DNA from: Streptomyces sp. KMM 9044
Lineage (GTDB): Bacteria > Actinomycetota > Actinomycetes > Streptomycetales > Streptomycetaceae
Assembly: GCF_024701375.2 (NCBI RefSeq)
Contig: NZ_CP113910.1
Span: 6,758,001-6,822,000, forward strand
Direction: 5' to 3'
Length of the DNA stretch: 64,000 bases
In this document: positions 54,800 through 63,063 of the stretch, piece after piece
Position numbering within the stretch: position 1 is the stretch's first letter
Layout: every line of letters starts with the position of its first letter
Made by a program: the position numbers and the translations under genes
Notes under the pieces: model-generated
Seen by the model: the letters and a program-made list of their open reading frames with translations, nothing else
What the model was told of the DNA's origin: nothing
Databases searched by the model: none

Positions 54800-56026
54800 A
54801 TGGCCGAGTTCACCATGGAGCTCAACGATGAACAGAAGGAAGTCCGGGACTGGCTCCACGGCTTCGCTGCCGATGTGATCCGCCCCGCGGCCGCCGAGTG
54901 GGACGAGCGCGAGGAGACTCCCTGGCCGGTCATCCAGGAGGCGGCCAAGGTCGGCATCTACTCGCTCGACTTCTACGCCCAGCAGTACTTCGACGCCACC
55001 GGCCTCGGCATCCCCACGGCGATGGAGGAACTGTTCTGGGGTGACGCGGGCATCGCCCTGTCCATCGTCGGCACCGGCCTCGCGGCTGTGGGCGTCCTCG
55101 CCAACGGCACCGAGGAACAGATCGGCACCTGGATTCCCCAGATGTACGGTGACGCCAATGACGTCAAGGTCGCCGCCTTCTGCTCCTCCGAGCCCGACGC
55201 CGGCTCCGACGTCGCCTCCCTGCGTACACGTGCCGTGTACGACGAGGCCGGCGACGAATGGGTGATCAACGGCACCAAGACCTGGGCGACCAACGGCGGC
55301 ATCGCCAACGTCCACGTCGTCGTCGCGGTCGTCGACCCGGAGCTCGGCTCCAAGGGCCACGCCTCGTTCATCATTCCGCCGAACACCCCCGGCTGCTCCC
55401 AGGGCCAGAAGTTCAAGAAGCACGGCATCCGCGCCTCGCACACCGCCGAGGTGATCCTGGACAACGTCCGCGTGCCCGGCTCCTGCCTGCTCGGCGGCAA
55501 GGAGAAGCTCGACGAGCGGCTCGCCCGCGTCCGGGAGCGCGTCAGGCAGGGGGGCGAGCGGGTGAAGAACGCCGCGATGGCCACCTTCGAGGCGTCCCGC
55601 CCGGCGGTCGGCGCCATGGCGGTCGGCACCGCCCGCGCCGCCTACGAGGTCGCCCTGGAGTACGCGCAGACCCGTGAGCAGTTCGGCCGTCCGATCATCG
55701 ACAACCAGGGCGTCGCCTTCCAACTGGCCGACATGCGCACCCAGATCGACGCCGCCCGCCTCCTGGTGTGGCGTGCCTCCTGGATGGCCGTGAACGGCAA
55801 GCCGTTCACGGCGGCCGAGGGCTCGATGTCCAAGCTGTACGCCAGCGAGACCGCCAAGACGGTCACCGCCCAGGCGATACAGATCCTCGGCGGCAACGGC
55901 TACACGCGTGAGTACCCGGTGGAGCGCATGCACCGCGACGCCGCGATCTACACGATCTTCGAAGGCACGAGCGAGATCCAGCGCCTGGTCATCGCCCGCA
56001 CCCTGTCGGGCATGCCCATCCGTTAG
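54800..56026 (+). CDS. Acyl-CoA dehydrogenase
   Basis: 408 residues. Landmarks are [20 protein letters not shown] at the start, [19 protein letters not shown] (FAD/substrate loop), [40 protein letters not shown] and the catalytic Glu in [18 protein letters not shown]. It oxidises acyl-CoA to enoyl-CoA; chain length cannot be told. GGAGGGG precedes the ATG. Control by the divergent TetR is likely. Confidence 0.95.
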   Translation: MAEFTMELNDEQKEVRDWLHGFAADVIRPAAAEWDEREETPWPVIQEAAKVGIYSLDFYAQQYFDATGLGIPTAMEELFWGDAGIALSIVGTGLAAVGVLANGTEEQIGTWIPQMYGDANDVKVAAFCSSEPDAGSDVASLRTRAVYDEAGDEWVINGTKTWATNGGIANVHVVVAVVDPELGSKGHASFIIPPNTPGCSQGQKFKKHGIRASHTAEVILDNVRVPGSCLLGGKEKLDERLARVRERVRQGGERVKNAAMATFEASRPAVGAMAVGTARAAYEVALEYAQTREQFGRPIIDNQGVAFQLADMRTQIDAARLLVWRASWMAVNGKPFTAAEGSMSKLYASETAKTVTAQAIQILGGNGYTREYPVERMHRDAAIYTIFEGTSEIQRLVIARTLSGMPIR

Positions 56027-56216
56027 GTACGGACGCGAGCGGCCGGGGGCGGGGGAGCGAGGCCGGCCCGGCGGCCTGGCTTCACGTCCAGGGTCGCCGG
56101 GGCCCGGACCGTCGAGCGCCGTGTCGTTTCGGGTGACGTCCGCCCGGTTCCCGGGGGACCATGGTGGGGGAGCCGGCCGCCCCACGGGCCGGCCGACCGA
56201 CGCGACGGAGACCGCG

Positions 56217-56879
56217 ATGACGCGCACGGCCAGGGAACTGATGGAGACGATCACGCGGGAACTGGCCCCGGACCCCCGGTCCAACCCGCTCGTACCGCTG
56301 ATCGCCCGCGGTGAGGCCGGCCGGGACACCCTGGCCGTGCTCGCCCTGGAGCAGAGCCGGGTGATCCCCGCCGACCGCCGTGCCTTCCAGTACCTGGCGG
56401 ACCGGTCCACGGACCAGTCGGGGGCCGCCGCGTACTTCACGGCCCTCGCCGGGGGCGAGGACCTGGCGGCGGCCCGGCTGGACGCCTTCGCCGCCGCCTG
56501 CGGCGTGGACCGGGAGCGTGCGGCGGCGTACGATCCCCTGCCCGGCTGCCAGGCCTATCCCGCCTACGTCGCCTGGCTGGCCCTCAACGCGGCACCGGCC
56601 GACGCCGTCCTCTCCGTGACCGCCAACTTCTCGGCCTGGGGAGGCTACTGCGCCACCATCGCCCGGGCGCTGCGTACGCACTACGGCTTCACCGACGAAG
56701 CCTGCGCGTTCTTCGACCTCTTCGCCGAACCGGCCCCCGACCTGGACCGGACGGCGGCGGAAGCGGTCCAGGACGGCCTGGACACGGGCCGCCTCGACGA
56801 GAGCCTGGCGCGGCGGTACGGCCACCTGCTGCAGAGCTACGAGTCGCTGTTCTGGAGGACGCTGCTCCGGCCGGTCTGA
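56217..56879 (+). CDS. TenA/heme-oxygenase-fold protein, often called transcriptional regulator
   Basis: 220 residues, mostly helical: LVPLIARGEAGRDTLAVLAL, EQSRVIPADRRAF, FTALAGGEDLAAARL, VTANFSAWGGYCATIARAL and YGHLLQSYESLFWRTLL. The pattern suits the TenA/PqqC heme-oxygenase-like fold; similar Streptomyces proteins are annotated as regulators without evidence. The conserved Cys and Glu of thiaminase II could not be placed. Start at 56217 follows GGAGA; an open frame upstream is a shadow of the dehydrogenase gene. Confidence 0.7.
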   Translation: MTRTARELMETITRELAPDPRSNPLVPLIARGEAGRDTLAVLALEQSRVIPADRRAFQYLADRSTDQSGAAAYFTALAGGEDLAAARLDAFAAACGVDRERAAAYDPLPGCQAYPAYVAWLALNAAPADAVLSVTANFSAWGGYCATIARALRTHYGFTDEACAFFDLFAEPAPDLDRTAAEAVQDGLDTGRLDESLARRYGHLLQSYESLFWRTLLRPV

Positions 56880-56908
56880 ACACATGACCGGCGACCGTCG
56901 GCCGCACC

Positions 56909-57145
56909 CTAGGCCCTGCCCCCGCTGCTGTGCGCGATGCACGCCACGTCGATCCGGTCGGCCAGCTTCGCCAGTTCGATGGTGAGCGCGGCGACCGTGT
57001 CCTCGTCGAGCCGGTCGTCGCCCGACTCCACGAGGTGCAGCCACCGGCCGCCCACCGTGCGCAGCAATTTGCTCACGTCCGCCGCGGAGACCTGCAAGGT
57101 ACCGCGGTGGTCGACGATCAGAGGCAGAGTCACTTCGCGGTTCAC
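56909..57145 (-). CDS. Small DUF6213-like protein
   Basis: 78 residues from GTG 57145: MNREVTLPLIVDHRGTLQVS, ADVSKLLRTVGGRWLHLVES, VAALTIELAKLADRIDVACI. It resembles a small Streptomyces-specific family that I remember as DUF6213; function unknown. It follows the aldehyde dehydrogenase stop on the other side by 26 bp, sharing its strand, and is convergent with the TenA-like gene. Confidence 0.7.
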   Translation of the reverse strand: MNREVTLPLIVDHRGTLQVSAADVSKLLRTVGGRWLHLVESGDDRLDEDTVAALTIELAKLADRIDVACIAHSSGGRA

Positions 57146-57170
57146 AGACCGGATCGTAGCCGCGTGAGCG

Positions 57171-58556
57171 TCACGCACCGTGCCAAACCGTGGTGATGTT
57201 GCAGAACTCGCGGATTCCGTGCCCGGACAGCTCACGCCCGTACCCGGACCGCTTGACCCCGCCGAACGGGAACGCCGGATGGGACGCCGTCATCCCGTTC
57301 ACGAAGACGCCGCCCGCCTCCAGATCGCGGACGAAACGGTCGACCTCGGTCTCGTCACGCGTCCAGACGTTGGAACTCAGTCCGAACGGGGAGTCGTTGG
57401 CGATCAGCACCGCCTCGTCCAGGTCCGCCGCCCGGTACAGCGTGGCGACCGGACCGAAGGCCTCTTCCCGGTGGACGCGCATGTCGCGGGTGATCCCGGC
57501 CAGGACGGTCGGCGGGTAGTACCAGCCGGGCCCGTCCGGGAGTTCACCGCCGCACAGCACACGGGCCCCGGACCGTACGGCGTCCTCGACCAGCTCCGCC
57601 AGATCCTTTCGGCCCTGCTCGCTGGAGAGGGGGCCGACGTCCGTCGCCTCGTCCATGGGATCGCCGGTCTTCAGCGCCCGCATGCCCCGGGTGAAGCGCT
57701 CGGCGAAGGCGTCGTAGACGTCGGTGTGCACGATGAAGCGTTTGGCGGCGATGCAGGACTGCCCGTTGTTCTGCACCCGCGCGGTGACCGCGACCTCGGC
57801 GGCCCGGTCCAGGTCGGCGGACGGCATCACGACGAACGGGTCGCTGCCGCCCAGTTCCAGCACCGTCTTCTTGATCATCTCCCCGGCGGTGGCGGCCACC
57901 GCGCGTCCGGCGGGCTCACTGCCGGTGAGGGTGGCCGCCCTGACGCGTTCGTCCCGCAGGATCGCGTCGACGGCGGCGGAGCCGATGAGCAGGGTCTGGA
58001 AGCAGCCCTCGGGGAAGCCCGCCCGGTGGAACAGGTCCTCCAGGTACAGGGCGGTCTGCGGCACATTCGAGGCGTGCTTGAGCAGGCCCACGTTGCCGGC
58101 CATCAGCGCGGGCGCGGCGAACCGTACGACCTGCCACAGCGGGAAGTTCCACGGCATCACGGCGAGCACCGGGCCGAGCGGCCGGTAACGCACCAGAGCC
58201 CGGGAGCCGCCGGAGTCCTTCACGTCGGACGCGTCGGGCTCCTCGTCGGTGAGAAGGCCAGCGGCGTGGTCGGCGTACCAGCGCATCGCCTTGGCGCACT
58301 TCGCGGCCTCCGCGCGGGACTGCCCGACCGGCTTGCCCATCTCGGTGGTCATCACCCCGGCGATGCTGTGCCGGTCCTCGTCGAGGAGATCGGCGGCCCG
58401 GTGCAGCAGGAGGGCACGCTCCTCGAACGTCGTCGTCCGGTACGTGCGGAACGTGGCCTCTGCGAGTTGGAGCCGACGCTCGGTCTCCTCCTCGCCCATG
58501 GCCTCGTACGTCCTGAGCGTCTCACCGTTCGTCGGATTCACCGTTGCGATGGGCAT
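57171..58556 (-). CDS. NAD(P)-dependent aldehyde dehydrogenase (succinate-semialdehyde type)
   Basis: 461 residues. Rossmann and catalytic features are VMPWNFPLWQVVRFAAPALM, LTGSEPAGRAVAATAG, the catalytic Glu in TVLELGGSDPFVV, the nucleophile Cys in NNGQSCIAAKRF, EEAFGPVATLYR and FPFGGVKRSGYGRELS. The length and MPIATVNPTNGETLRTYEAM start fit succinate-semialdehyde dehydrogenases (GabD-like), although the true aldehyde is unproven. GGAGG precedes the ATG at 58556; the longer frame upstream is not conserved. Confidence 0.93.
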   Translation of the reverse strand: MPIATVNPTNGETLRTYEAMGEEETERRLQLAEATFRTYRTTTFEERALLLHRAADLLDEDRHSIAGVMTTEMGKPVGQSRAEAAKCAKAMRWYADHAAGLLTDEEPDASDVKDSGGSRALVRYRPLGPVLAVMPWNFPLWQVVRFAAPALMAGNVGLLKHASNVPQTALYLEDLFHRAGFPEGCFQTLLIGSAAVDAILRDERVRAATLTGSEPAGRAVAATAGEMIKKTVLELGGSDPFVVMPSADLDRAAEVAVTARVQNNGQSCIAAKRFIVHTDVYDAFAERFTRGMRALKTGDPMDEATDVGPLSSEQGRKDLAELVEDAVRSGARVLCGGELPDGPGWYYPPTVLAGITRDMRVHREEAFGPVATLYRAADLDEAVLIANDSPFGLSSNVWTRDETEVDRFVRDLEAGGVFVNGMTASHPAFPFGGVKRSGYGRELSGHGIREFCNITTVWHGA

Positions 58557-58633
58557 GGCTGGCCTCCCTGGGGACGGGGCGTGCATGTCGACCCTCCCGC
58601 GCGGCGGTAGGCGTCGCAACGCGGGAGGGTTCC

Positions 58634-59020
58634 TCAGGGCGAGTGCTCCGCCAAGCGGTCGAGAAACGCAGCCTGGGCGGAGACGACCAGCCCCCGTGCC
58701 CGGTCCGGGGGAGCCACTCCACCCGGTCCGGCTCCGGGAACTCCCGCATCCGCCCCGACCTCGGAGGCCACTCCATGCCGGGCGTCGACCGCGCGCACCG
58801 TCGGGGTCGGCCGGTCCGCCGGGGCGACCGGCCGGCTCAGCGTCTTCCAGCCCACGCCGATCCGCCCCTGCGGCAGCCGGCCCGCCAGACACGGGATGAC
58901 GACGGGCACGTCGTCCGCCTCCGCGTCCCGGAACAGCTCGGCGAGCAGTGCGACCTTCCGGGACCGCGCCGAGGTGGGGGCGGCCTCCTGCGACACGTGG
59001 GCCAGCCGGGACGGCAGCAT
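58634..59020 (-). pseudogene. Remnant of an ATP-dependent DNA ligase (LigB-type) gene
   Basis: 128 codons. The first ~50 residues (MLPSRLAHVSQEAAPTSARS, then KVALLAELFRDAEADDVPVV, LAGRLPQGRIGVGWKTLSRP) match the N-terminal DNA-binding domain of actinobacterial ATP-dependent ligases of about 500 residues. After VRAVDARHG the match is lost and a stop follows; the adenylation domain with its KxDG lysine is absent. The stretch up to the aldehyde dehydrogenase holds no further ligase sequence. This is a large 3' deletion, not a single frameshift. Confidence 0.75.
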
Positions 59021-59070
59021 GCAGCCATGGTGCTACGGAGCCCGGCGTTCCCCACCCGGGCCGCCGCGGA

Positions 59071-60114
59071 TCACCCGGTCACCGCGGCGTCCAGATCCGA
59101 CATCAGCAGATTTCCGACGATCGCGGCCGCCGCGCGGTATCCGCCGCTCGCCGCGTGGACGACCTGTTCGGCGAAGCCGACCGCGTTGCCCGCCGCCCAG
59201 ACGCCCGGCACGGAGGTCAGCCCCGTCGGGTCCACCACCGGGTACGCGCCGTACGGGGTTTCGGACAGCTCGGCGCCGAGCCGCTCCAGCAGGCTCGTCT
59301 GCGGCACGGGACGTGGCCCGACGTACAGCACGGAGCGGGCGTGGACGGAGCCGTCGGCGAGGCGGACGCCGGTGAGCCGGTCGTCCTCGACCACCAGCCC
59401 GGCGACCTCGCCGGGCACGACGTCGACGCCGGCCGCGGCCAGCCGGCGCAGGTCCTGGTCGGACAGCTCCTCCTCGGCGACCGTGTGCAGGAAGAAGGTG
59501 ACGTCCTTGGACCACTGGGACACCATCAGTGCCTGGTGCACACCCATGGCGCTCGATGCGAGCACCCCGAACGGCTGGTCGCGGACCTCCCAGCCGTGGC
59601 AGAACGGGCAGTGCAGCACGTCCCGCCCGAACCGTTCGGCGACACCGGGGACCGCGGGCAGTTCGTCCTTCAGCCCGGTGGCGACGACCAGGCGCCGGGC
59701 ACGCACGCTCCGGCCGCCGTCCAGCAGCACGGTGAGGTCCCCGCCGCCACTGGTGCCGGGCCGGGTGCCGCCGCCGGTGCGGGTCACGTCCGTCACCCGG
59801 CCCGCGAGCAGTTCGACACCGTAGCCCGCGATCTCCTCCCGGCCGGCGGCCAGGAACGCGGCCGGTGACATCCCGTCCCGCGACAGGTAACCCTGCATGT
59901 GGGGCGACGGCGCGTTGCGCGGCTCGCCCGCGTCGACGAGCAGGGCCCGCAGCCGGGCCCGGCCGAGCACCAACGCGGCGGACAGTCCGGCCGCACCGCC
60001 TCCGACGACCACCACATCGTAGTCGGCACCGGCACCGGCACCGGCACCGGTGCCGTCCGTCCCTCCGGTCCCGTGAGCGAATCCGTCGCGGGGCTTGCCC
60101 CTCTTCTCGGTCAT
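59071..60114 (-). CDS. FAD-dependent pyridine nucleotide-disulfide oxidoreductase (thioredoxin reductase-like)
   Basis: 347 residues. FAD site YDVVVVGGGAAGLSAALVLG, NAPSPHMQGYLSRDG, VVATGLKDELPAVPGV, redox-type CPFCHGWEVRD and the second FAD motif VWAAGNAVGFAEQVVHAASG. The spacing matches small TrxB-like proteins, some of which lack disulfide function. A GTGAGAGAGA linker near the N-terminus is coded by a 6-bp tandem repeat (GGCACC). Start at 60114, or 60129. It is divergent from an XRE-cupin regulator, which may control it. Confidence 0.9.
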   Translation of the reverse strand: MTEKRGKPRDGFAHGTGGTDGTGAGAGAGADYDVVVVGGGAAGLSAALVLGRARLRALLVDAGEPRNAPSPHMQGYLSRDGMSPAAFLAAGREEIAGYGVELLAGRVTDVTRTGGGTRPGTSGGGDLTVLLDGGRSVRARRLVVATGLKDELPAVPGVAERFGRDVLHCPFCHGWEVRDQPFGVLASSAMGVHQALMVSQWSKDVTFFLHTVAEEELSDQDLRRLAAAGVDVVPGEVAGLVVEDDRLTGVRLADGSVHARSVLYVGPRPVPQTSLLERLGAELSETPYGAYPVVDPTGLTSVPGVWAAGNAVGFAEQVVHAASGGYRAAAAIVGNLLMSDLDAAVTG

Positions 60115-60156
60115 GCTGACCACCTCCACGTCGACCGTCGCCCGAGTACTACCGGA

Positions 60157-60187
60157 TTGACAAATGTCTTTGCCGATCCTGCAATAT
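60157..60187 (+). promoter_or_regulatory. Promoter and operator of the XRE-cupin gene
   Basis: TTGACA at 60157-60162 with CAATAT at 60182-60187 (19-bp spacer). The predicted start site coincides with the ATG at 60192, so the mRNA may be leaderless. The -35 box is part of the palindrome GACAAATGTC (60159-60168), a likely operator. Confidence 0.6.
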
Positions 60188-60191
60188 CCGT

Positions 60192-60764
60192 ATGACTACC
60201 GACGACGTTCTCGCGGATGTGGGCCCCCGGCTGCGGCGGATCAGGAAGGAGCGGGAGGTGACGCTCGCGGTGCTGTCCGAGGCGACCGGCATTTCCGTGA
60301 GCACCCTCTCGCGGCTCGAGTCCGGACTCCGCAAGCCCAGCCTCGAACTGCTGCTGCCGATCGCGCAGGCCCATCAGGTGCCGCTGGACGAACTGGTCGG
60401 CGCGCCGCCGGTCGGCGATCCGCGCATCCGCGCCAAGCCGTTCCAGCAGGGCGGTCGCACCCACTGGCCGCTCACCCGCCAGCCCGGTGGGCTCCAGGCG
60501 TACAAGGTGCTCGAACCACAGCGCACGTTCGAGCCCGAACCCCGTACGCACGAGGGCTACGAGTGGTTGTACGTGCTGTCCGGCAAGCTGCGCCTCGTGC
60601 TGGGCGAGCACGACGTGGTGCTGACGGCGGGGGAGGCCGCGGAGTTCGACACGCGCGTGCCGCACGCCTTCGGGTCGACGGGGGAGGGGCCGGTGGAGTT
60701 CCTCAGCCTGTTCGGCCCACAGGGGGAACGCATGCACGTGCGGGCACGTCCCAAGCGGTCCTGA
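60192..60764 (+). CDS. XRE family regulator with cupin domain
   Basis: 190 residues: helix-turn-helix LRRIRKEREVTLAVLSEATG, ISVSTLSRLESGLRKPSLEL, then a cupin_2 domain (THEGYEWLYVLSGKLRLVLG, LTAGEAAEFDTRVPHAFGST). HTH-cupin regulators respond to small molecules such as amines or sugars. Divergence from the flavin reductase suggests that it is the target. Confidence 0.93.
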   Translation: MTTDDVLADVGPRLRRIRKEREVTLAVLSEATGISVSTLSRLESGLRKPSLELLLPIAQAHQVPLDELVGAPPVGDPRIRAKPFQQGGRTHWPLTRQPGGLQAYKVLEPQRTFEPEPRTHEGYEWLYVLSGKLRLVLGEHDVVLTAGEAAEFDTRVPHAFGSTGEGPVEFLSLFGPQGERMHVRARPKRS

Positions 60765-60834
60765 CGGACGAGTCCCCCGGCGGACGTGGGCGAGGGGGGA
60801 GAGACCGTGACGTGCGAGATGGTTCCCTGAAGGC

Positions 60835-60851
60835 AAGCGACCGCTTAGTAT
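60835..60851 (+). promoter_or_regulatory. Palindrome overlapping the promoter of the quinone oxidoreductase operon
   Basis: AAGCG-AC-CGCTT (60835-60846) is a perfect palindrome next to a TAGTAT -10 box (60846-60851), 54 bp before the ATG. It fits a TetR-type operator controlling the downstream acyl-CoA dehydrogenase operon. Confidence 0.55.
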
Positions 60852-60904
60852 GCAGTGGACCCGGTCAGGCGAACACGACGTTCACAGTCCCGTGGAGGCT
60901 CCGC

Positions 60905-61882
60905 ATGCAGGCATGGCAGGTGCACGAGACCGGCGAGCCGGGCGAGGTGATGCGCCTCGCGGACGTGGAGCGGCCGGCACCCGGTGAGGGTCAGGTCCTG
61001 TTGAAGGTGCGCGCCGCGAACATCAACTTCCCGGACGCGCTGATGTGCCGGGGCCAGTACCAGGTCAGGCCGCCGCTGCCGTTCACCCCGGGCGTGGAGA
61101 TCTGCGGCGAGACCGAGGACGGACGCCGGGTGCTCGCCAGCCCCGCGCTGCCGTACGGGGGCTTCGCCGAGTACGCCGTCGCGGACGCCGCCGTACTGCG
61201 CTCCGCGCCGGACGTGCTGGACGACGCCGAGGCCGCAGCCCTCCACGTCGGCTACCAGACCGGCTGGTTCGGGCTGCACCGCCGGGCCGGTCTCGAGGCC
61301 GGCGAGACCCTGCTCGTGCATGCCGCCGCGGGAGGCGTCGGCAGCGCGGCCGTGCAGCTCGGAAAGGACGCCGGCGCCACCGTCATCGGCGTGGTCGGCG
61401 GAGCCGCCAAGGTGTCCGTCGCCCGCGAACTGGGCTGCGACGTGGTGATCGACCGGCACGAGCAGGACGTCATCACCGCGGTGAAGGAGGCCACCGGAGG
61501 TCGCGGCGCCGATGTGATCTACGACCCGGTCGGCGGGGACGCCTACACCCAGTCCACCAAGGTCGTCGCGTTCGAGGGCCGGATCGTGGTCGTCGGCTTC
61601 GCGAGCGGCACGATTCCCAGCGCGGCGCTGAACCACGCCCTGGTGAAGAACTACTCGATCCTCGGCCTGCACTGGGGTCTCTACAACACCAGGAACCCGA
61701 AACTCGTCCAGCACTGCCACGAACGGCTCCTGGAGCTGGCCGCCCGGGGTGTTGTCAAGCCGCTGGTGGGCGAGCGCGTGCCGCTGTCCGGCGCCGCCGA
61801 CGCCGTGCAGCGGGTCGCGGACGGCGTCACCACCGGACGGGTCGTCGTGCTGCCCGCGGCGAAGAACGGAGCCACCGCATGA
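60905..61882 (+). CDS. NADPH:quinone oxidoreductase / zinc-independent alcohol dehydrogenase family
   Basis: 325 residues of the medium-chain reductase QOR branch: VRAANINFPDALMCRGQYQV, FTPGVEICGETEDG, LLVHAAAGGVGSAAVQLGKD (NADPH loop AxxGxxG), DVIYDPVGGDAYTQSTKVVA, and a C-terminal GVVKPLVGERVPLSGAADAV. No zinc ligands are present. It probably reduces quinones or enoyl-CoA-like compounds. It starts an operon whose next gene overlaps its stop (ATGA). Confidence 0.93.
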   Translation: MQAWQVHETGEPGEVMRLADVERPAPGEGQVLLKVRAANINFPDALMCRGQYQVRPPLPFTPGVEICGETEDGRRVLASPALPYGGFAEYAVADAAVLRSAPDVLDDAEAAALHVGYQTGWFGLHRRAGLEAGETLLVHAAAGGVGSAAVQLGKDAGATVIGVVGGAAKVSVARELGCDVVIDRHEQDVITAVKEATGGRGADVIYDPVGGDAYTQSTKVVAFEGRIVVVGFASGTIPSAALNHALVKNYSILGLHWGLYNTRNPKLVQHCHERLLELAARGVVKPLVGERVPLSGAADAVQRVADGVTTGRVVVLPAAKNGATA

Positions 61883-63063
61883 CCGACGCAGCCGAACTGA
61901 GGCGGCGCACCCAGGAGCTGCTGGCCGCACAGCCACCCGCCACCACCGACCGCCTCGACTTCCTGCGGGCCCGCTTCGACGCAGGACTCGCCTGGGTGCA
62001 CTACCCCGAGGGACTCGGCGGGCTCGGCGCCCCACGGTCTCTCCAGGCCATCGTGGACGCCGAGCTGGAGGCCGCGGGGGCGCCCGACAACGATCCGCGG
62101 CGCATCGGCATCGGCCTCGGCATGGCCGCACCGACAATTCTGCGGTTCGGCACGGAGGAGCAGCAGCGCCACTTCCTGCGGCCGCTGTGGACCGGTGAGG
62201 AGGTCTGGTGCCAGCTGTTCAGCGAGCCGGGTGCCGGGTCGGACCTGGCCGCCCTCGGGACCCGCGCGGTCCGCGTGGACGGGGGCGGCTGGGTGGTCGA
62301 CGGGCAGAAGGTGTGGACCTCCAGCGCCCATGCCGCCCGCTGGGCCATCCTCATCGCCCGTACCGACCCGGACGTGCCCAAGCACCGGGGTATCACCTAC
62401 TTCGTCTGCGACATGACCGACCCCGGCGTCGAGGTGCGGCCGCTGCGCCAGATCACCGGTGAGGCCGAGTTCAACGAGGTCTTCCTCACCGGTGTCCGCA
62501 TCCCCGACTCCTGCCGGCTCGGCGAGGTCGGTGACGGCTGGCGGGTCGCGCAGACCACCCTCAACAACGAGCGCGTGGCCATCGGCGGCATGCGGCTGCC
62601 CCGTGAGGGCGGCATGATCGGCCCGGTCTCGAGGACCTGGCGCGAACGTCCCGACCTGCGCACCCACGACCTGCACCAGCGTCTGCTGGGGCTCTGGGTG
62701 GAGGCCGAGGTCGCCCGGCTCACCGGCGAACGCCTGCGCCAGCAGCTCGTCGCCGGCCAGCCCGGCCCGGAGGGCGCAGGCATGAAGCTGGGCTTCGCCC
62801 GCCTCAACCAGCAGATCAGCGGCCTGGAAGTGGAACTCCTCGGAGCGGAGGGCCTGCTGTACGACGACTGGACCATGCGCCGCCCCGAACTGGTCGACTT
62901 CACCGGCCGCGAGGCCGGTTACCGCTACCTCCGCTCCAAGGGCAACAGCATCGAGGGCGGGACCAGCGAGGTCCTGCTGAACATCGTCGCCGAGCGCGTC
63001 CTGGGCCTTCCGGCCGAGCCGCGCACCGACAAGGACGTCGCTTGGAAGGAGCTGGCCCGATGA
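61879..63063 (+). CDS. Acyl-CoA dehydrogenase family protein (first of a pair)
   Basis: 394 residues. LFSEPGAGSDLAALGTRAVR, VDGQKVWTSSAHAARWAILI, DPGVEVRPLRQITGEAEFNE, NNERVAIGG and LRSKGNSIEGGTSEVLLNIV are typical. The active-site position at the end reads GGTSE. It overlaps the upstream QOR gene by four bases and the downstream dehydrogenase by four, so the three are one operon. Paired dehydrogenases of this kind form alpha2beta2 enzymes in sterol and branched-acid breakdown; that role is inferred here. Confidence 0.93.
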   Translation: MTDAAELRRRTQELLAAQPPATTDRLDFLRARFDAGLAWVHYPEGLGGLGAPRSLQAIVDAELEAAGAPDNDPRRIGIGLGMAAPTILRFGTEEQQRHFLRPLWTGEEVWCQLFSEPGAGSDLAALGTRAVRVDGGGWVVDGQKVWTSSAHAARWAILIARTDPDVPKHRGITYFVCDMTDPGVEVRPLRQITGEAEFNEVFLTGVRIPDSCRLGEVGDGWRVAQTTLNNERVAIGGMRLPREGGMIGPVSRTWRERPDLRTHDLHQRLLGLWVEAEVARLTGERLRQQLVAGQPGPEGAGMKLGFARLNQQISGLEVELLGAEGLLYDDWTMRRPELVDFTGREAGYRYLRSKGNSIEGGTSEVLLNIVAERVLGLPAEPRTDKDVAWKELAR

